A model generated the notes under the pieces. That model saw only the letters and a list, made by a program, of their open reading frames with translations. It made no database searches and had not been told where the DNA came from. From Bradyrhizobium erythrophlei (GTDB lineage: Bacteria > Pseudomonadota > Alphaproteobacteria > Rhizobiales > Xanthobacteraceae): 64,000 nt of DNA. The position numbers were made by a program, and so were the translations under genes. The stretch lies in the NCBI RefSeq assembly GCF_900129425.1, contig NZ_LT670817.1:3782001-3846000 (forward strand), in the 5' to 3' direction. Shown in pieces: positions 20,101 to 27,225 of this stretch. The first letter of the stretch is position 1. Each line of letters opens with the position of its first letter.

Positions 20101-23100
20101 GGGGCGGGCTCCGCGATCACGATCGTCGGTGCATCGAATGGGATGACCGTAGGTTATTCGGGCACCGGTGCTCTCACTGTCGAAGCCGGGGCTGCGGTGA
20201 CGGCCGGGTCTCTGAACATCGGACAGTTGGTCGGCAGCCATGGCGCGGTCGACGTCACCGGCGCAGGCACCACCCTCAACACGACCGTCGGTCAGTACCA
20301 GAACATTCTGGTCGGTCTTGACGGTACGGCATCGCTGGCGATTGCCGATCATGCGGTGGTTACCACCACCAATATGAACGATGCGGTCAAGTATGACGTG
20401 GGCGTAACCGACACCATTGACGTCAACGACGCGACACTTAATGCCACGCAAAATATGTCGATTGCCGGGGCCGGTACTGCCAATGCCACCGTTGAAAACG
20501 GCGGCACGATCACGGCCGGCTTCCTCAATATTGGAAGCCAGGCCGGCGGTACGGGAAGCCTCACCGTCACCGGCGCTGGTTCAGTTGTCACTGCCACCAA
20601 CTTTTTGGGGGTAGGTTCCTCCCAAAGCTCTGGAACGCTGGCGGTTAGCGGCGGCGGCTCGGCTATTTCGGATGGCGGTATTGACGACGAAGGAACGATC
20701 ACTGCGTCGGGGACCGGCTCCGCCATCACGGTCGTTGGCGCTTCGAACGGAATCAATGTCGGCTATTCCGATACCGGCAACCTGAGCGTTGCGGCTGGCG
20801 CGACACTGACGACCGATTTCCTGAATATCGCGCAGCTTGCGGGCAGCACCGGGACGGTCAACGTCACCGGCGCCGGCACCACCCTGAACACTACCTCCGG
20901 CCAATACCAGGAGATCGCCGTCGGCTTCGATGGCACGGCTGCACTGACGATTGCCGACCAGGCAGTGGTGACCACCACCAATATGGACGTTGCGGTCAAT
21001 TTCGACGCGGGTGTGACCGACACCCTGGTTGTCAACGGCGCCACCCTCAACAGCCAGTACCTCAACATCGCCGATGCCGGCACGGCCAATGCCACCGTCG
21101 AGAACGGTGGCATCGTCGATGCCGGTTCCATCACCATCGCCAGCCAGGCCGGCAGCACGGGCAGCCTCACCGTTACCGGCGCAGGCTCCGTGGTGCAGAC
21201 CTCCGGCCTGACGCTGGGTTCGTCGCAGAGTTCGGCGACGCTGGCGGTCGCCAATGGCGGCGCCGTCGATATCGGAGCCGGCACCATTACGATTGCCGAT
21301 GCTGTTCATGTCGGCCTTGGCACCGCGCTGCAGGGCGCCGGCATCATCAACGGCAACTTGGTCGACGATGGCAGCGTCATCGCGACCGGCGGGCTTCTGG
21401 AAGTCACCGGCGAACTAAGCGGGACCACCGGTTCGGTCACCATCGACGATGGCGCGACGCTCGAACTGGCCGGATCGGGCGCCGAGATATTTACCTTCGC
21501 CGGCGGCAGCGACACGCTGCAGCTCGACAACGCGCTCGGCTTTACCGGCACTCTCTCCGAAGTCGCCTCCGCCGCGGGTAATTTCACCGTCACCGGCCAG
21601 GGCAATGTCACCAGCGCCACTGGCGACGCGATCGACTTTACGTCGTCCGGCAATGCCGCCAACATGATGATCACGCTGGGCGGCACCATCACCGGCGCGG
21701 TCAACGGCATCAATGTCATTCAGAACGGCAGCGGCGACATCACGCTTGATCCGTCCGGCAGCGTCGTCGGGCAGGCCGGCGACGGCGTGATCGCGGAGCA
21801 GAGCAGCAGCGGGACCGGCAACATCATCGTCAACGCGTCGGGCAGCCTGACCGGAACGGGCAGCGGCTCGACCGGCCTGCTGGCCGAGAACCTCAACGCG
21901 GCCAATGCCGGCAACATCACGGTGACCGCCACCGGCGGCGCCAGCGGCGCGTTTGACGGGATCGACATCGTCAATCAAGGCAGCGGCAATATCGCGCTCG
22001 AAGCAGGGGGAGCGATAGCCTCGACCGTGCAGTTCGGCATTCGCGCCGAGGCGCACGGTACCGGCAGCGTGTCGGTGGTGACGGACGCCGGCAGCACCAT
22101 CCATTCCGGCGGCGCCGGCGTCAGTGTCCTCAGTTTCGCTACCGCGATTGCGGCCTCCGCCAACAGCACGCTCACGGTTACGACCAACGGCACCATCAAC
22201 TCCGGGACCACCAACAATCCCAGCGGCTCGGTGGCCCAGGGCGTGGCCGTCGGCTATTATGGCGCCAACGGTACCGCCAACACCGGCATCAGCGGCACCG
22301 TCGTCGTCAACAACAACGGCAACATCACGGCGGCGGCGGGCTACGGCATCGACGCCTACAATTACGGCAACGGCAATGTGACGGTGAACGAGGGGGCCGG
22401 CACCTCGGTTTCCGGCGCGCAATATGGCATTGGAGCGTTCGGCAACAGCTTCGGCACCGGCAATATCGCGGTCAATGTCGCGGCCAACGCCACGCTCTCG
22501 GGCGGCTCGATCTTCGGCATCCAGGCGTTCGAGAACGAGGTCGGCAGCGTCAGCGTCATGACCGCGGCCGGCGACGTCATCACCGGCGGCAGCAGCGGCA
22601 TCAACGCCCAAAGCCAGGCGGGCTCCGATGGCGCCAGCAGCAGCGTCACGGTGATCGCCAACGGCACCATCCATTCCGGCTCGAACCTGACGCCGAACGG
22701 CTCGACGCCCGGAGGCATCGTTGCCGGCTATTCTCCCAATGGCCAGAACGTGGCCAACGGCAACGTCGCCGGCAACGTGTTGGTGCAGAGCAATGCCACC
22801 ATCGTGGCGGCGGCGGGCGCCGGCATCAACGCCTACAACTACGGGACCGGCAACGTGACGGTCGCCACGGGTGCCACCTCGTCGATCACCGCGGCGACGA
22901 CCGGCACCCAAGCCGATGGCATCAATGCCAATGCGCTCAATGGCGGCAATGTCAGCGTCACCAATGGCGGAAGCCTGACCGCTGGAACCGGCATTTTCTC
23001 CAGTACCAACCATGGCGGCTCCATCACCCTGGAGAACGACGGCCTGATCACCGCCACCGCCTTCTCCGGCATCAACGTCTCGCAGAACAGCACCGGCTCG

Positions 23101-24813
23101 ACCGGATCGGTCACCATCACCAATACCGGCACCGTGGTCGGGGCGGCCAGTCATTCGGCGATCAACGTCACGGAGAATCCCACCGGTACGGTGACGATCA
23201 ACAACTCCGGCACTATCGGGGCGGTCGCGACGGCGGCCTCGACCCCTGCCATCACCGAGAACGGCGGCATAGCCGTTATCATCAACAACAGCGGCCAGAT
23301 CGACGGCGGCGTCCTCACCAACAGCACCGGCGGCTTCACCGGCACGTTCAACAACAACGCCGGCGCGAGCTGGCAATCCGGCTTCATCGACGACGAGGGC
23401 ACCATCACCGCATCGGGTGTTGGCTCGGCGATCGCGGTGGTCGGCAACTCGATTGGAATGACCGTCGGCAACAGCGCCACCGGCATCATGACCATCGAGG
23501 CGGACGCCATGCTGTCGGCCAGTTTCCTCAACATCGGCAATCTCGCCGGCAGTCACGGCACGGTCGACATCACCGGCGCCGGAACGACCGCCAATTTCAC
23601 CTCCGGCCAATACCAGAACATCGGCGTCGGCTTCGATGGCACGGCGTCGTTGACCATTGCCGACCATGCAGTGGTGACCACCACCAATATCGATGTCGCG
23701 GTTCACTTCGATGCGGGCGTCACCGATACGCTCGATATCAACAACGCCACCCTGATCAGCCAGAACATCATTATCGGCGATGGCGGCACGGCGACCGCCA
23801 CAGTCGAAAACGGCGGTACGCTTACGGCCGGCTTCATCTCGCTCGCCCTTCAACCCGGCAGCACGGGATCGCTGACCGTCGATGGCGCAGGCTCGCTTGT
23901 CACCGCCACCGGCCTGAATTTTGGCTCTTCCGCCAGTTCGGCGACACTGACCATCACCCATGGCGGCGCTATCGACATCGGCACAGGCGCCACCAGCGTT
24001 GCGGGCGCCGTCCATGTCGGTAGCTCCGCCGTACTGATGGGGACCGGTACGATCCATGCCGACCTCGTCAACGACGGCAGCGTCGTCGTTACCGGCGCTA
24101 CGCTCGATGTCTCAGGCTCCGTTACCGGGTCCGGCGGCTTTACGATCGACAATGGCGCTCACCTGGAATTCGGCTCGTCGGTCGCGGCGACCGACACTGT
24201 GGTGTTCCAGGCCTCCACGGGATCCTTGATCCTGGATCATTCCAGCAGCTTCGCGGGCCTGATCTCGGGATTCACCGGAGACGGCACGCTTGCGGGTTCG
24301 GACCAGATCGATCTCACGGACATCAGCTACACCTCCAGTTCGTTCTCGGAGACCTACGATCCGGTCCATGACACGCTATCGGTCAGCGATGGAACAAACT
24401 CGGCGTTGCTCCACCTTGTTGGCACTTATGTCGCGCAGAATTTCAGCTTCGCAAGCGACGGGGGCACAGGCACGATCGTCTATGATCCGCCGGTAAATTC
24501 AGGCGCGCCCGCCAGCCATGGCTCCTTACCGGAGGTGGGCCGGGGAAATACCAACACGGCCGCGGGTGACGCCTACGCGATGAGCAACGGCAGCGGGTTC
24601 AGCTTTGCGCACCTTGACCATGGCAATTCCGCCGGCTTCCATCCGCTGGATTTGTCCCAACCTGACAGTCACTGGTTAGCGACATCGCCGATCACTTCTC
24701 AAGCGCCGGATCCGGGATTGGGAGCGGGGGTGCACCCGGATGGGCATTATCTGGCTTCCCCGTTTGCACCTGCCGGCGCGGAGCTGCATTTGACACATTT
24801 CCACCTCGTCTGA
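11137..24813 (+). CDS. Giant repetitive surface/secreted adhesin-like protein (about 4558 aa)
   Basis: Start at 11137 is preferred over the in-frame ATG at 11077 because GGGGGGACC precedes it. No N-terminal signal peptide. Residues about 22-121 are tandem Ca-binding-like repeats (AGNGNDTLIAGASSIV type). About 227-400: two GLTLKAG...LTVTATD repeats. About 407-998: roughly six Ig/Bap-like repeats (VTLSGTVTDNLTVSQVRVF ... ATDEAGNT). About 1002-1068: a DTNRNGKLDPGEASG segment like an EF-hand or SdrD-B module. About 1069-1291: Ala-rich helical region. About 1299-1505: two more Ig-like domains. About 1509-4325: three beta-helix supermodules rich in NNNGNITAAAGYGI-type repeats. The end (SDQIDLTDISYTSSSFSETY ... 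DGGTGTIVYDP) resembles the tails of type I-secreted proteins; no autotransporter barrel is present. Likely a cell-surface or biofilm adhesin exported by a type I system encoded elsewhere. Export route and ligand are inference. Confidence 0.9.
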   Translation: MSNDGVTSIIGNQNAAVTDGNNSLILAGNGNDTLIAGASSIVTAGNGSDKITVGANGIIIAGNGNDTLTSGANSLITVGNGNDTITAGANSLIVAGNGNDTVHLGANNIVTVGNGKDTFVLPSSSQVTLSTPSSLAVNEDGAVALAIGVGSSGFGFGNEAILGFNASNDKLQFNTSQFANFAAVMASAKQVGNDAVITGDASDTIVLSGVRLSSLTASDFSFTSTSNISVTISGIPAGVTLSDTAGTVAVTNGSATLTQAQLAGLTLKAGEVTAATLTVTATDASTGHSVSKTIALSVNPVAPTLMGPASLTVSAGAAIALGITETPFDARDTISLTIKGVPADASLSAGIKNADGTWTLSPPQLAGLTLQAGSATTAALTVTATNTLGQTASTSETIQLNVVTPLKVTFDTVSFTDTGVQGDHITNNSSVTLSGTVTDNLTVSQVRVFNGSTLLGTATVDNVHHTWSLTKMLADGTYNQLVVKATDSAGTTAAASTTQYVEIDTTAPALVSQSESVSGLTQSKIDVITVNATDANGVASVAIYDDATGHLLGNATLSNGTWSYSATGLSDGAHNFYAVITDAAGNQTRTADLATVTVDTTPPTATISASVTGATNVTSDVITINAADANGVASVAIDDNGNFIANATQTSPGVWNYVATGLGQGSHDFTAVVTDNAGNSSTTGHASVSVDTTAPSVTFDTVSYDHTGAANFTKDGTVTLSGTTADNVTVSQVQVFSGTQLLGNAVVDNTSHTWTLTENLGPGIYTNLSATATDEAGNTSTASNADATQTLHVDQTAPSVTFATVSFVDTGTPNDGITGNNLVTLSGSVTDDVTVSQVQVFNGSQLLGNAVVDNNSHSWTLTTNLADGTYANLNATATDEAGNTTSVANASTTSSLQIDTASPTITFNNVTLTNPADTSGTLSSDGGVTLSGTVSDNVSLSQVQVFNGTELLGTANVVNGAWTLTTSLAQGSYNQFHATATDEAGNVADAGINHVVTVSPESGYVIDGYIQGATVFADTNRNGKLDPGEASGVTDASGHFVLGPGTTSGTLVLTGGVDTATNLPFTGVMTAPTGSSQVTPLTTLVQSVAAANGGDVASASQAVANALGLDPTVNLTNLDTVAAAYAGNSQAFVAASEVLNTVSMVASAVAGTGASDFSSAASGVFSALASQIVANGSLDLSSSSVVSAVVSDTIASVTSGTSTLTSDQTSGIASVVTSVNQATDQAVADSGGSSTAVLLTNVSATSIVAQGSASAQLQQATSGAVDLSTVVANNTGSSLSNSVGAAVGQVGSVAPAAPTVIGLTPTDSSPNNANLVHYLLTFSDPVTGVNASDFSLSTTGLTGASIAGVTQVSGSNGTQYSIAVNAGSGNGTLALNFTGTTVQDLANNALADQSTHVGSTYVIDQDTNEQAALSLTVTNTQVNTAGSAVLSFAIAGLGPEDTGVVTFTDGQNKVTVNISAAQTNYTANLSTLTDGTITSSLAVNTDAAGNSFSPVAGTSAVALSGFNVSGSPFQIIQNGTGDITLDPSGSVVGQAGDGVIAEQSSSGTGNIIVNASGSLTGTGSGSTGLLAENLNAANAGNITVTATGGASGAFDGIDIVNQGSGNIALEAGGAIASTVQFGIRAEAHGTGSVSVVTDAGSTIHSGGAGVSVLSFATAIAASANSTLTVTTNGTINSGTTNNPSGSVAQGVAVGYYGANGTANTGISGTVVVNNNGNITAAAGYGIDAYNYGNGNVTVNEGAGTSVSGAQYGIGAFGNSFGTGNIAVNVAANATLSGGSIFGIQAFENEVGSVSVMTAAGDVITGGSSGINAQSQAGSDGASSSVTVIANGTIHSGSNLTPNGSTPGGIVAGYSPNGQNVANGNVAGNVLVQSNATIVAAAGAGINAYNYGTGNVTVATGATSSTTAATTGTQADGINANALNGGNVSVTNGGSLTAGTGIFSSTNHGGSITLENDGLITATALSGINVSQNSTGSTGSVTITNTGTVVGAASHSAINVTENPTGTVTINNSGTIGAVATAASTPAITENGGIAVVINNAGQIDGGVLTNSTGGFTGTFNNNAGASWQSGYIDDEGTITASGVGSAIAVLGTSGGITVANNAAGSLTVAAGAALTADFLNIGQLLGSSGTVTVTGAGTTVNTTAGQYQNILAGNDGTASLTISNQAVVTTTNMEVANNFDAGVTDTLIVDGATLNAVQNLTIANAGTANATVENGGTISTGFLSMSSQAGSAGSLTVTGAGSVVTAGGIGFGSSVSSATLNVSNGGAVVIGTGTTAIAGAVHVGSFASLIGAGTINGNVVDDGNITALGLLDITGVLSGSGSININDGGTLELAGSGAESMFFAGGNDTLKLDNTPGFTGTIAGFSGSSGNFTVTGLGNVTAATGDAIDFTSSGGVVGSPANVIVTTGGAITGAANGINIIQNGVGDITVDPTGSVTGQAGDGLIAEQSSSGTGNIVVSASGSLAGQGTGSEGLLAENLNAANAGNITVTATGGANGAYGIDTLQDGNGNISIEAAGTVSGSVQYGIRALSYGSGSQTILTDAGTNINSASSGISAANRDTTITASANSFITVTNNATINSGTTNNLSGSVPFGIGAGYNGIGGLTSIANTNVNGTVTVNNNGNITAAAGYGIDAYNYGNGNVTVNEGAGTAVSGAQYGIGAFGNSFGTGNIAVNVAANATLSGGSIFGIQAFENEVGSVSVMTAAGDVITGGSSGINAQSQAGSDGASSSVTVIANGTIHSGSNLTPNGSTPGGIVAGYSPNGQNVANGNVAGNVLVQSNATIVAAAGAGINAYNYGTGNVTVATGATSSITAATTGTQADGINANALNGGNVSVTNGGSLTAGTGIFSSTNHGGSITLENDGLITATAFSGINVSQNSTGSTGSVTITNTGTVVGAASHSAINVAENPTGTVTINNSGTIGAVATAASTPAITENGGIAVVINNAGQIDGGVLTNSTGGFTGTFNNNAGGTWQSGYIDDEGTITASGAGSAITIVGASNGMTVGYSGTGALTVEAGAAVTAGSLNIGQLVGSHGAVDVTGAGTTLNTTVGQYQNILVGLDGTASLAIADHAVVTTTNMNDAVKYDVGVTDTIDVNDATLNATQNMSIAGAGTANATVENGGTITAGFLNIGSQAGGTGSLTVTGAGSVVTATNFLGVGSSQSSGTLAVSGGGSAISDGGIDDEGTITASGTGSAITVVGASNGINVGYSDTGNLSVAAGATLTTDFLNIAQLAGSTGTVNVTGAGTTLNTTSGQYQEIAVGFDGTAALTIADQAVVTTTNMDVAVNFDAGVTDTLVVNGATLNSQYLNIADAGTANATVENGGIVDAGSITIASQAGSTGSLTVTGAGSVVQTSGLTLGSSQSSATLAVANGGAVDIGAGTITIADAVHVGLGTALQGAGIINGNLVDDGSVIATGGLLEVTGELSGTTGSVTIDDGATLELAGSGAEIFTFAGGSDTLQLDNALGFTGTLSEVASAAGNFTVTGQGNVTSATGDAIDFTSSGNAANMMITLGGTITGAVNGINVIQNGSGDITLDPSGSVVGQAGDGVIAEQSSSGTGNIIVNASGSLTGTGSGSTGLLAENLNAANAGNITVTATGGASGAFDGIDIVNQGSGNIALEAGGAIASTVQFGIRAEAHGTGSVSVVTDAGSTIHSGGAGVSVLSFATAIAASANSTLTVTTNGTINSGTTNNPSGSVAQGVAVGYYGANGTANTGISGTVVVNNNGNITAAAGYGIDAYNYGNGNVTVNEGAGTSVSGAQYGIGAFGNSFGTGNIAVNVAANATLSGGSIFGIQAFENEVGSVSVMTAAGDVITGGSSGINAQSQAGSDGASSSVTVIANGTIHSGSNLTPNGSTPGGIVAGYSPNGQNVANGNVAGNVLVQSNATIVAAAGAGINAYNYGTGNVTVATGATSSITAATTGTQADGINANALNGGNVSVTNGGSLTAGTGIFSSTNHGGSITLENDGLITATAFSGINVSQNSTGSTGSVTITNTGTVVGAASHSAINVTENPTGTVTINNSGTIGAVATAASTPAITENGGIAVIINNSGQIDGGVLTNSTGGFTGTFNNNAGASWQSGFIDDEGTITASGVGSAIAVVGNSIGMTVGNSATGIMTIEADAMLSASFLNIGNLAGSHGTVDITGAGTTANFTSGQYQNIGVGFDGTASLTIADHAVVTTTNIDVAVHFDAGVTDTLDINNATLISQNIIIGDGGTATATVENGGTLTAGFISLALQPGSTGSLTVDGAGSLVTATGLNFGSSASSATLTITHGGAIDIGTGATSVAGAVHVGSSAVLMGTGTIHADLVNDGSVVVTGATLDVSGSVTGSGGFTIDNGAHLEFGSSVAATDTVVFQASTGSLILDHSSSFAGLISGFTGDGTLAGSDQIDLTDISYTSSSFSETYDPVHDTLSVSDGTNSALLHLVGTYVAQNFSFASDGGTGTIVYDPPVNSGAPASHGSLPEVGRGNTNTAAGDAYAMSNGSGFSFAHLDHGNSAGFHPLDLSQPDSHWLATSPITSQAPDPGLGAGVHPDGHYLASPFAPAGAELHLTHFHLV
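15697..17403 (+). repeat. Long internal repeat of the giant gene, copy A
   Basis: Matches copy C at a constant offset of 6036 bp with only scattered substitutions, many silent, over about 1.7 kb. Part of it (from about 16270) also matches copy B at an offset of 2721 bp. Confidence 0.9.
18991..20101 (+). repeat. Long internal repeat of the giant gene, copy B
   Basis: Matches 16270-17380 at offset 2721 bp over about 1.1 kb with few differences. Upstream of 18991 the correspondence continues at protein level but the DNA is more diverged. Confidence 0.88.
21733..23439 (+). repeat. Long internal repeat of the giant gene, copy C
   Basis: Nearly identical to copy A (offset 6036 bp). Divergence is abrupt just after the shared GCATCGGGTGTTGGCTCGG stretch, where different spacer modules follow. 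Confidence 0.9.
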
Positions 24814-24844
24814 CGGCGAGAGGCTTCCTTCTGCCGATCGAGCT

Positions 24845-25135
24845 TTAGCTGCAGAGCTGAAGTCCGACCGCCTCGACGAACATGAAACTGGTGAGAGGAT
24901 CCTGACCGGTGAACTCTGCGCTCGAGCGTGCGTCCATCGGGACGGTGGATAAACCCTCTCGGCCTGAGCAATTGCGCATGCCCGCCTTGAACCAGACATC
25001 GTGGTCGGACACCATTGAAGGTTCAAGGCCGGTCCTCTGACCTTTGACGGCGAGTTCTCCAACACCACCTGGAGCTACATCGGCAAGAGTGTAGCGCGAG
25101 ACGCCTGGTAACGGTGTCGTCCGTTGTCGGCACAA
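24845..25135 (-). CDS. Doubtful small ORF
   Basis: A 96-codon open frame lying convergent to the giant gene. Residues about 15-35 (YTLADVAPGGVGELAVKG) resemble the VAPGxVGELxVxG phrase of acyl-CoA/AMP ligases, but nothing else supports that family. It may be a decayed fragment or chance; no good ribosome-binding site was seen. Confidence 0.22.
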   Translation of the reverse strand: MCRQRTTPLPGVSRYTLADVAPGGVGELAVKGQRTGLEPSMVSDHDVWFKAGMRNCSGREGLSTVPMDARSSAEFTGQDPLTSFMFVEAVGLQLCS

Positions 25136-25241
25136 CAGACTCTACGCCCGCTGTCGAGACGTTGTGCAAAAATCATGATTTATGACGTCCAGCGGTGATT
25201 GTGACGGTGCTGCCGGGTCTATAGATAAAGCTTATCGTCGC

Positions 25242-26006
25242 CTATAAATCCTTATCCAACATATCATTCAGTCCAAGCTCCCTGAGCGCGCTCCGCGTCT
25301 CTTCAACCTTTTGCCCGGACACGCCGCCCTCGGGCGCAATCTCCACTCTCACCGTCAAACGCAGACCCGTACCGGTCGCAAATTTCGAAAGCACACGAGT
25401 ATAAAAATTCATCCATTTCTGGGAAGGCACTTCTCCGCTCCAACGAAGGGCGCGAAGGCCGCCGGTGGCGGGTTTGGATTTTGCCGGCGACTCAGTAGCC
25501 GAGGTCGTCGGAGAAGCAGGTTCTGTAGAGCTAGGCGACGCCGGAGGGTGACCACCCTCGATGACCGGGGGTTCAGAAATCACCGGCTTCGCCTGTCCAT
25601 CACGATAGGCGAGCGCATCCTCTCGCGTGATAATGAACGTCTCATCCGAAATTTCAACTTCTGATGGATCGATGCTGCGCTCGAAATGGAAGGGAACAAA
25701 CCTTCCGTCCCTGCTCTTGCCGACATAAGCCAAGAGCCCGTCCTGCACACCTCGTACTACAGTTTGCTTGATAGCCTCAGCGTTTAACAGCCGCGGGAAA
25801 ACAGGCGAGGCATAAAACGCGTCTCTGATCGAGCGTGTGCTCCACTCTTTGAAGGCGGGTGACCAATTACGCCTTAGGAAGCTTGGACTCTTGATCGACG
25901 TAAAGGGGATTCTTGTCGGCGCGGCAGGCAACTTAGCCGCTACCGGCGCAATTGCCACCCTCAACGCCATCCTAGGCACCGGCGTACCAAGGCCATGATC
26001 GTTCAT
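25242..26006 (-). pseudogene. C-terminal fragment of a DUF499-type ATPase
   Basis: 254 codons. From about residue 45 the frame matches the tail of large DUF499 ATP-binding proteins: EWSTRSIRDAFYASPVFPRL, LLAYVGKSRDGRFVPF, EVEISDETFIITREDALAY, a Pro/Ser/Thr linker, then WSGEVPSQKWMNFYTRVLSK and VRVEIAPEGGVSGQKVEETR. Full-length members are roughly 1000 residues with an N-terminal P-loop ATPase and occur beside DUF1156 methylases in defence islands. The ATPase part is missing and the first 40 residues do not fit, so this is a truncated remnant. The family call is from memory of the family. Confidence 0.55.
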
Positions 26007-26125
26007 CGGCCTTCCAAGCGCGCCTCCCCGACGAGGAGAGGTGAGGGCTGCCCGGCCCCCAAACTGGTTCTTCGTTGCCGGTCGATGCCAAAGACGTTGC
26101 GGGTCGATGCAAAGACAAAGCGGGC

Positions 26126-26938
26126 CTAAGTAGCGGCAGGAGGAATCGATCCTGCCACCACCAAATAGGTAGGAGCGCCGAGATTGGCAAAGAGTCTGAT
26201 GCTAACAAGGGCGTAGTCAACGCCGTTGCCAACATACCGGCTGAGCGTCAGTTCATGGAGATTTTCCGAGACCGCATCGTTCCGCATTCCACCGATCAGA
26301 TCGTACCGCGTAGCGCGAGCCTCTTCCTTGATCACATCTAAGAGCATGGGCCTAAATTCATCGCCAAGCATGTCAACAGCAAAGCAGTGCGCAATTTTCG
26401 CGAGAAATTGGCAGAATTTGTAGGTATCTAAAATCGGGGAGGCGAAAGCCTCAAAACCTGCAGGCACCGGCGGACCCGAGGTTAGATGCGCAACCCAGGC
26501 ACCCTCCATCTCCGCAACGTCGGCCGGCCTGTTGTTCAAGATTCCGGGCGGCCCCAATCTCAAAAGGAAAAGCAGGACCGGGATGTTTTTGATGGGTAGG
26601 AAAATCTCCACGTCCTTGCCGGCTACCTTGCCCTGCACCTTGATCGTGTCGTGACCGCGCTTTCTGCGTTTTCGACGGATCCCAAGATGGACTCGCGGCG
26701 CATAAAGTATCGTTTTTAGTATCGATTGTTCGAAATCATTTATCCTGCGCTCGCATTGCTGACACGCGGCTTCTTCGATGATCAGGTTCCCGCCCAAGGC
26801 TTCCGCGATGACGTGTTCGTCTCCAAGCTTTCGATCGTTTGCTTCTCGGTAATGACGCTCACCGCAATAAATGCATCGCCCCTTTGAGGGGCGCCTGGCT
26901 GCTGGATCGTGATTTTTGATTTCAAACGTGCAGGCCAT
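26126..26938 (-). CDS. HNH-type nuclease-like protein
   Basis: 270 aa. Residues 22-72 carry an HNH-like zinc motif: CIYCGERHYREAN, then DEHVIAEALGGNL (the catalytic DExHxI-type His) and CQQCERRIND. The remaining 190 residues are of unknown function (RPADVAEMEGAWVAHLTSG, TYKFCQFLAKIAHCFAVDM). Such proteins occur in accessory regions and are probably DNA nucleases. It lies between the DUF499 fragment and the tRNA-Arg attachment site, so it predates or is separate from the 27-36 kb element. Confidence 0.7.
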   Translation of the reverse strand: MACTFEIKNHDPAARRPSKGRCIYCGERHYREANDRKLGDEHVIAEALGGNLIIEEAACQQCERRINDFEQSILKTILYAPRVHLGIRRKRRKRGHDTIKVQGKVAGKDVEIFLPIKNIPVLLFLLRLGPPGILNNRPADVAEMEGAWVAHLTSGPPVPAGFEAFASPILDTYKFCQFLAKIAHCFAVDMLGDEFRPMLLDVIKEEARATRYDLIGGMRNDAVSENLHELTLSRYVGNGVDYALVSIRLFANLGAPTYLVVAGSIPPAAT

Positions 26939-27120
26939 GGAAACAATGAGCCCCCGCGGGTGAGGGGGCTTCTGAGAACAAAAACTGAAACGCCACGTAC
27001 CATCCGTGTACCACGGACTAAGCGGGACTAAACGGGAAAGCCTGATATCAAAGGGTTTTCTTCATTTCGGAATGGTACACGAATTTATTGAGAACAGAAC
27101 ACGCATCCCCTTGAAATCGC

Positions 27121-27170
27121 TGGCGATCCCAGCAGGATTCGAACCTGCAACCCACGGAGTAGAAATCCGT
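27121..27170 (-). other. tRNA-Arg(UCU) 3' fragment: attachment site
   Basis: Read on the minus strand: a 5-bp anticodon stem ACGGA/TCCGT around loop TTTCTAC (anticodon TCT), variable loop GGGTT, T-stem GCAGG/CCTGC around TTCGAAT, then TGGGATC, G and CCA. The D-arm and 5' acceptor strand are absent upstream. This is the 3' half typically left at one end of an element integrated into a tRNA gene. The integrase gene starts 56 bases away. Orientation puts the element to the right and the intact tRNA-Arg at its far end; I do not find that copy in the window. Confidence 0.7.
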
Positions 27171-27225
27171 TCCGACTGTAGCAATAACAATATGTTAGCG
27201 GAGCCGTGTTGCAACGGTGTTGCGC

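Noticed and set aside
15661..24057. Very long minus-strand frames (773, 556 and 880 codons) opposite the giant gene
   Set aside because: They are mirror images of the repetitive high-GC coding strand, consist of RGDxDGAGA-like low-complexity residues, and repeat with the same period as the sense gene.
11200..24100. CRISPR-like repetition
   Set aside because: The repeats are in-frame protein repeats of variable length, without constant-size unique spacers; no cas gene is present.
27121..27170. Functional tRNA-Arg gene
   Set aside because: The D-arm and 5' acceptor strand are missing, so only the 3' half remains.
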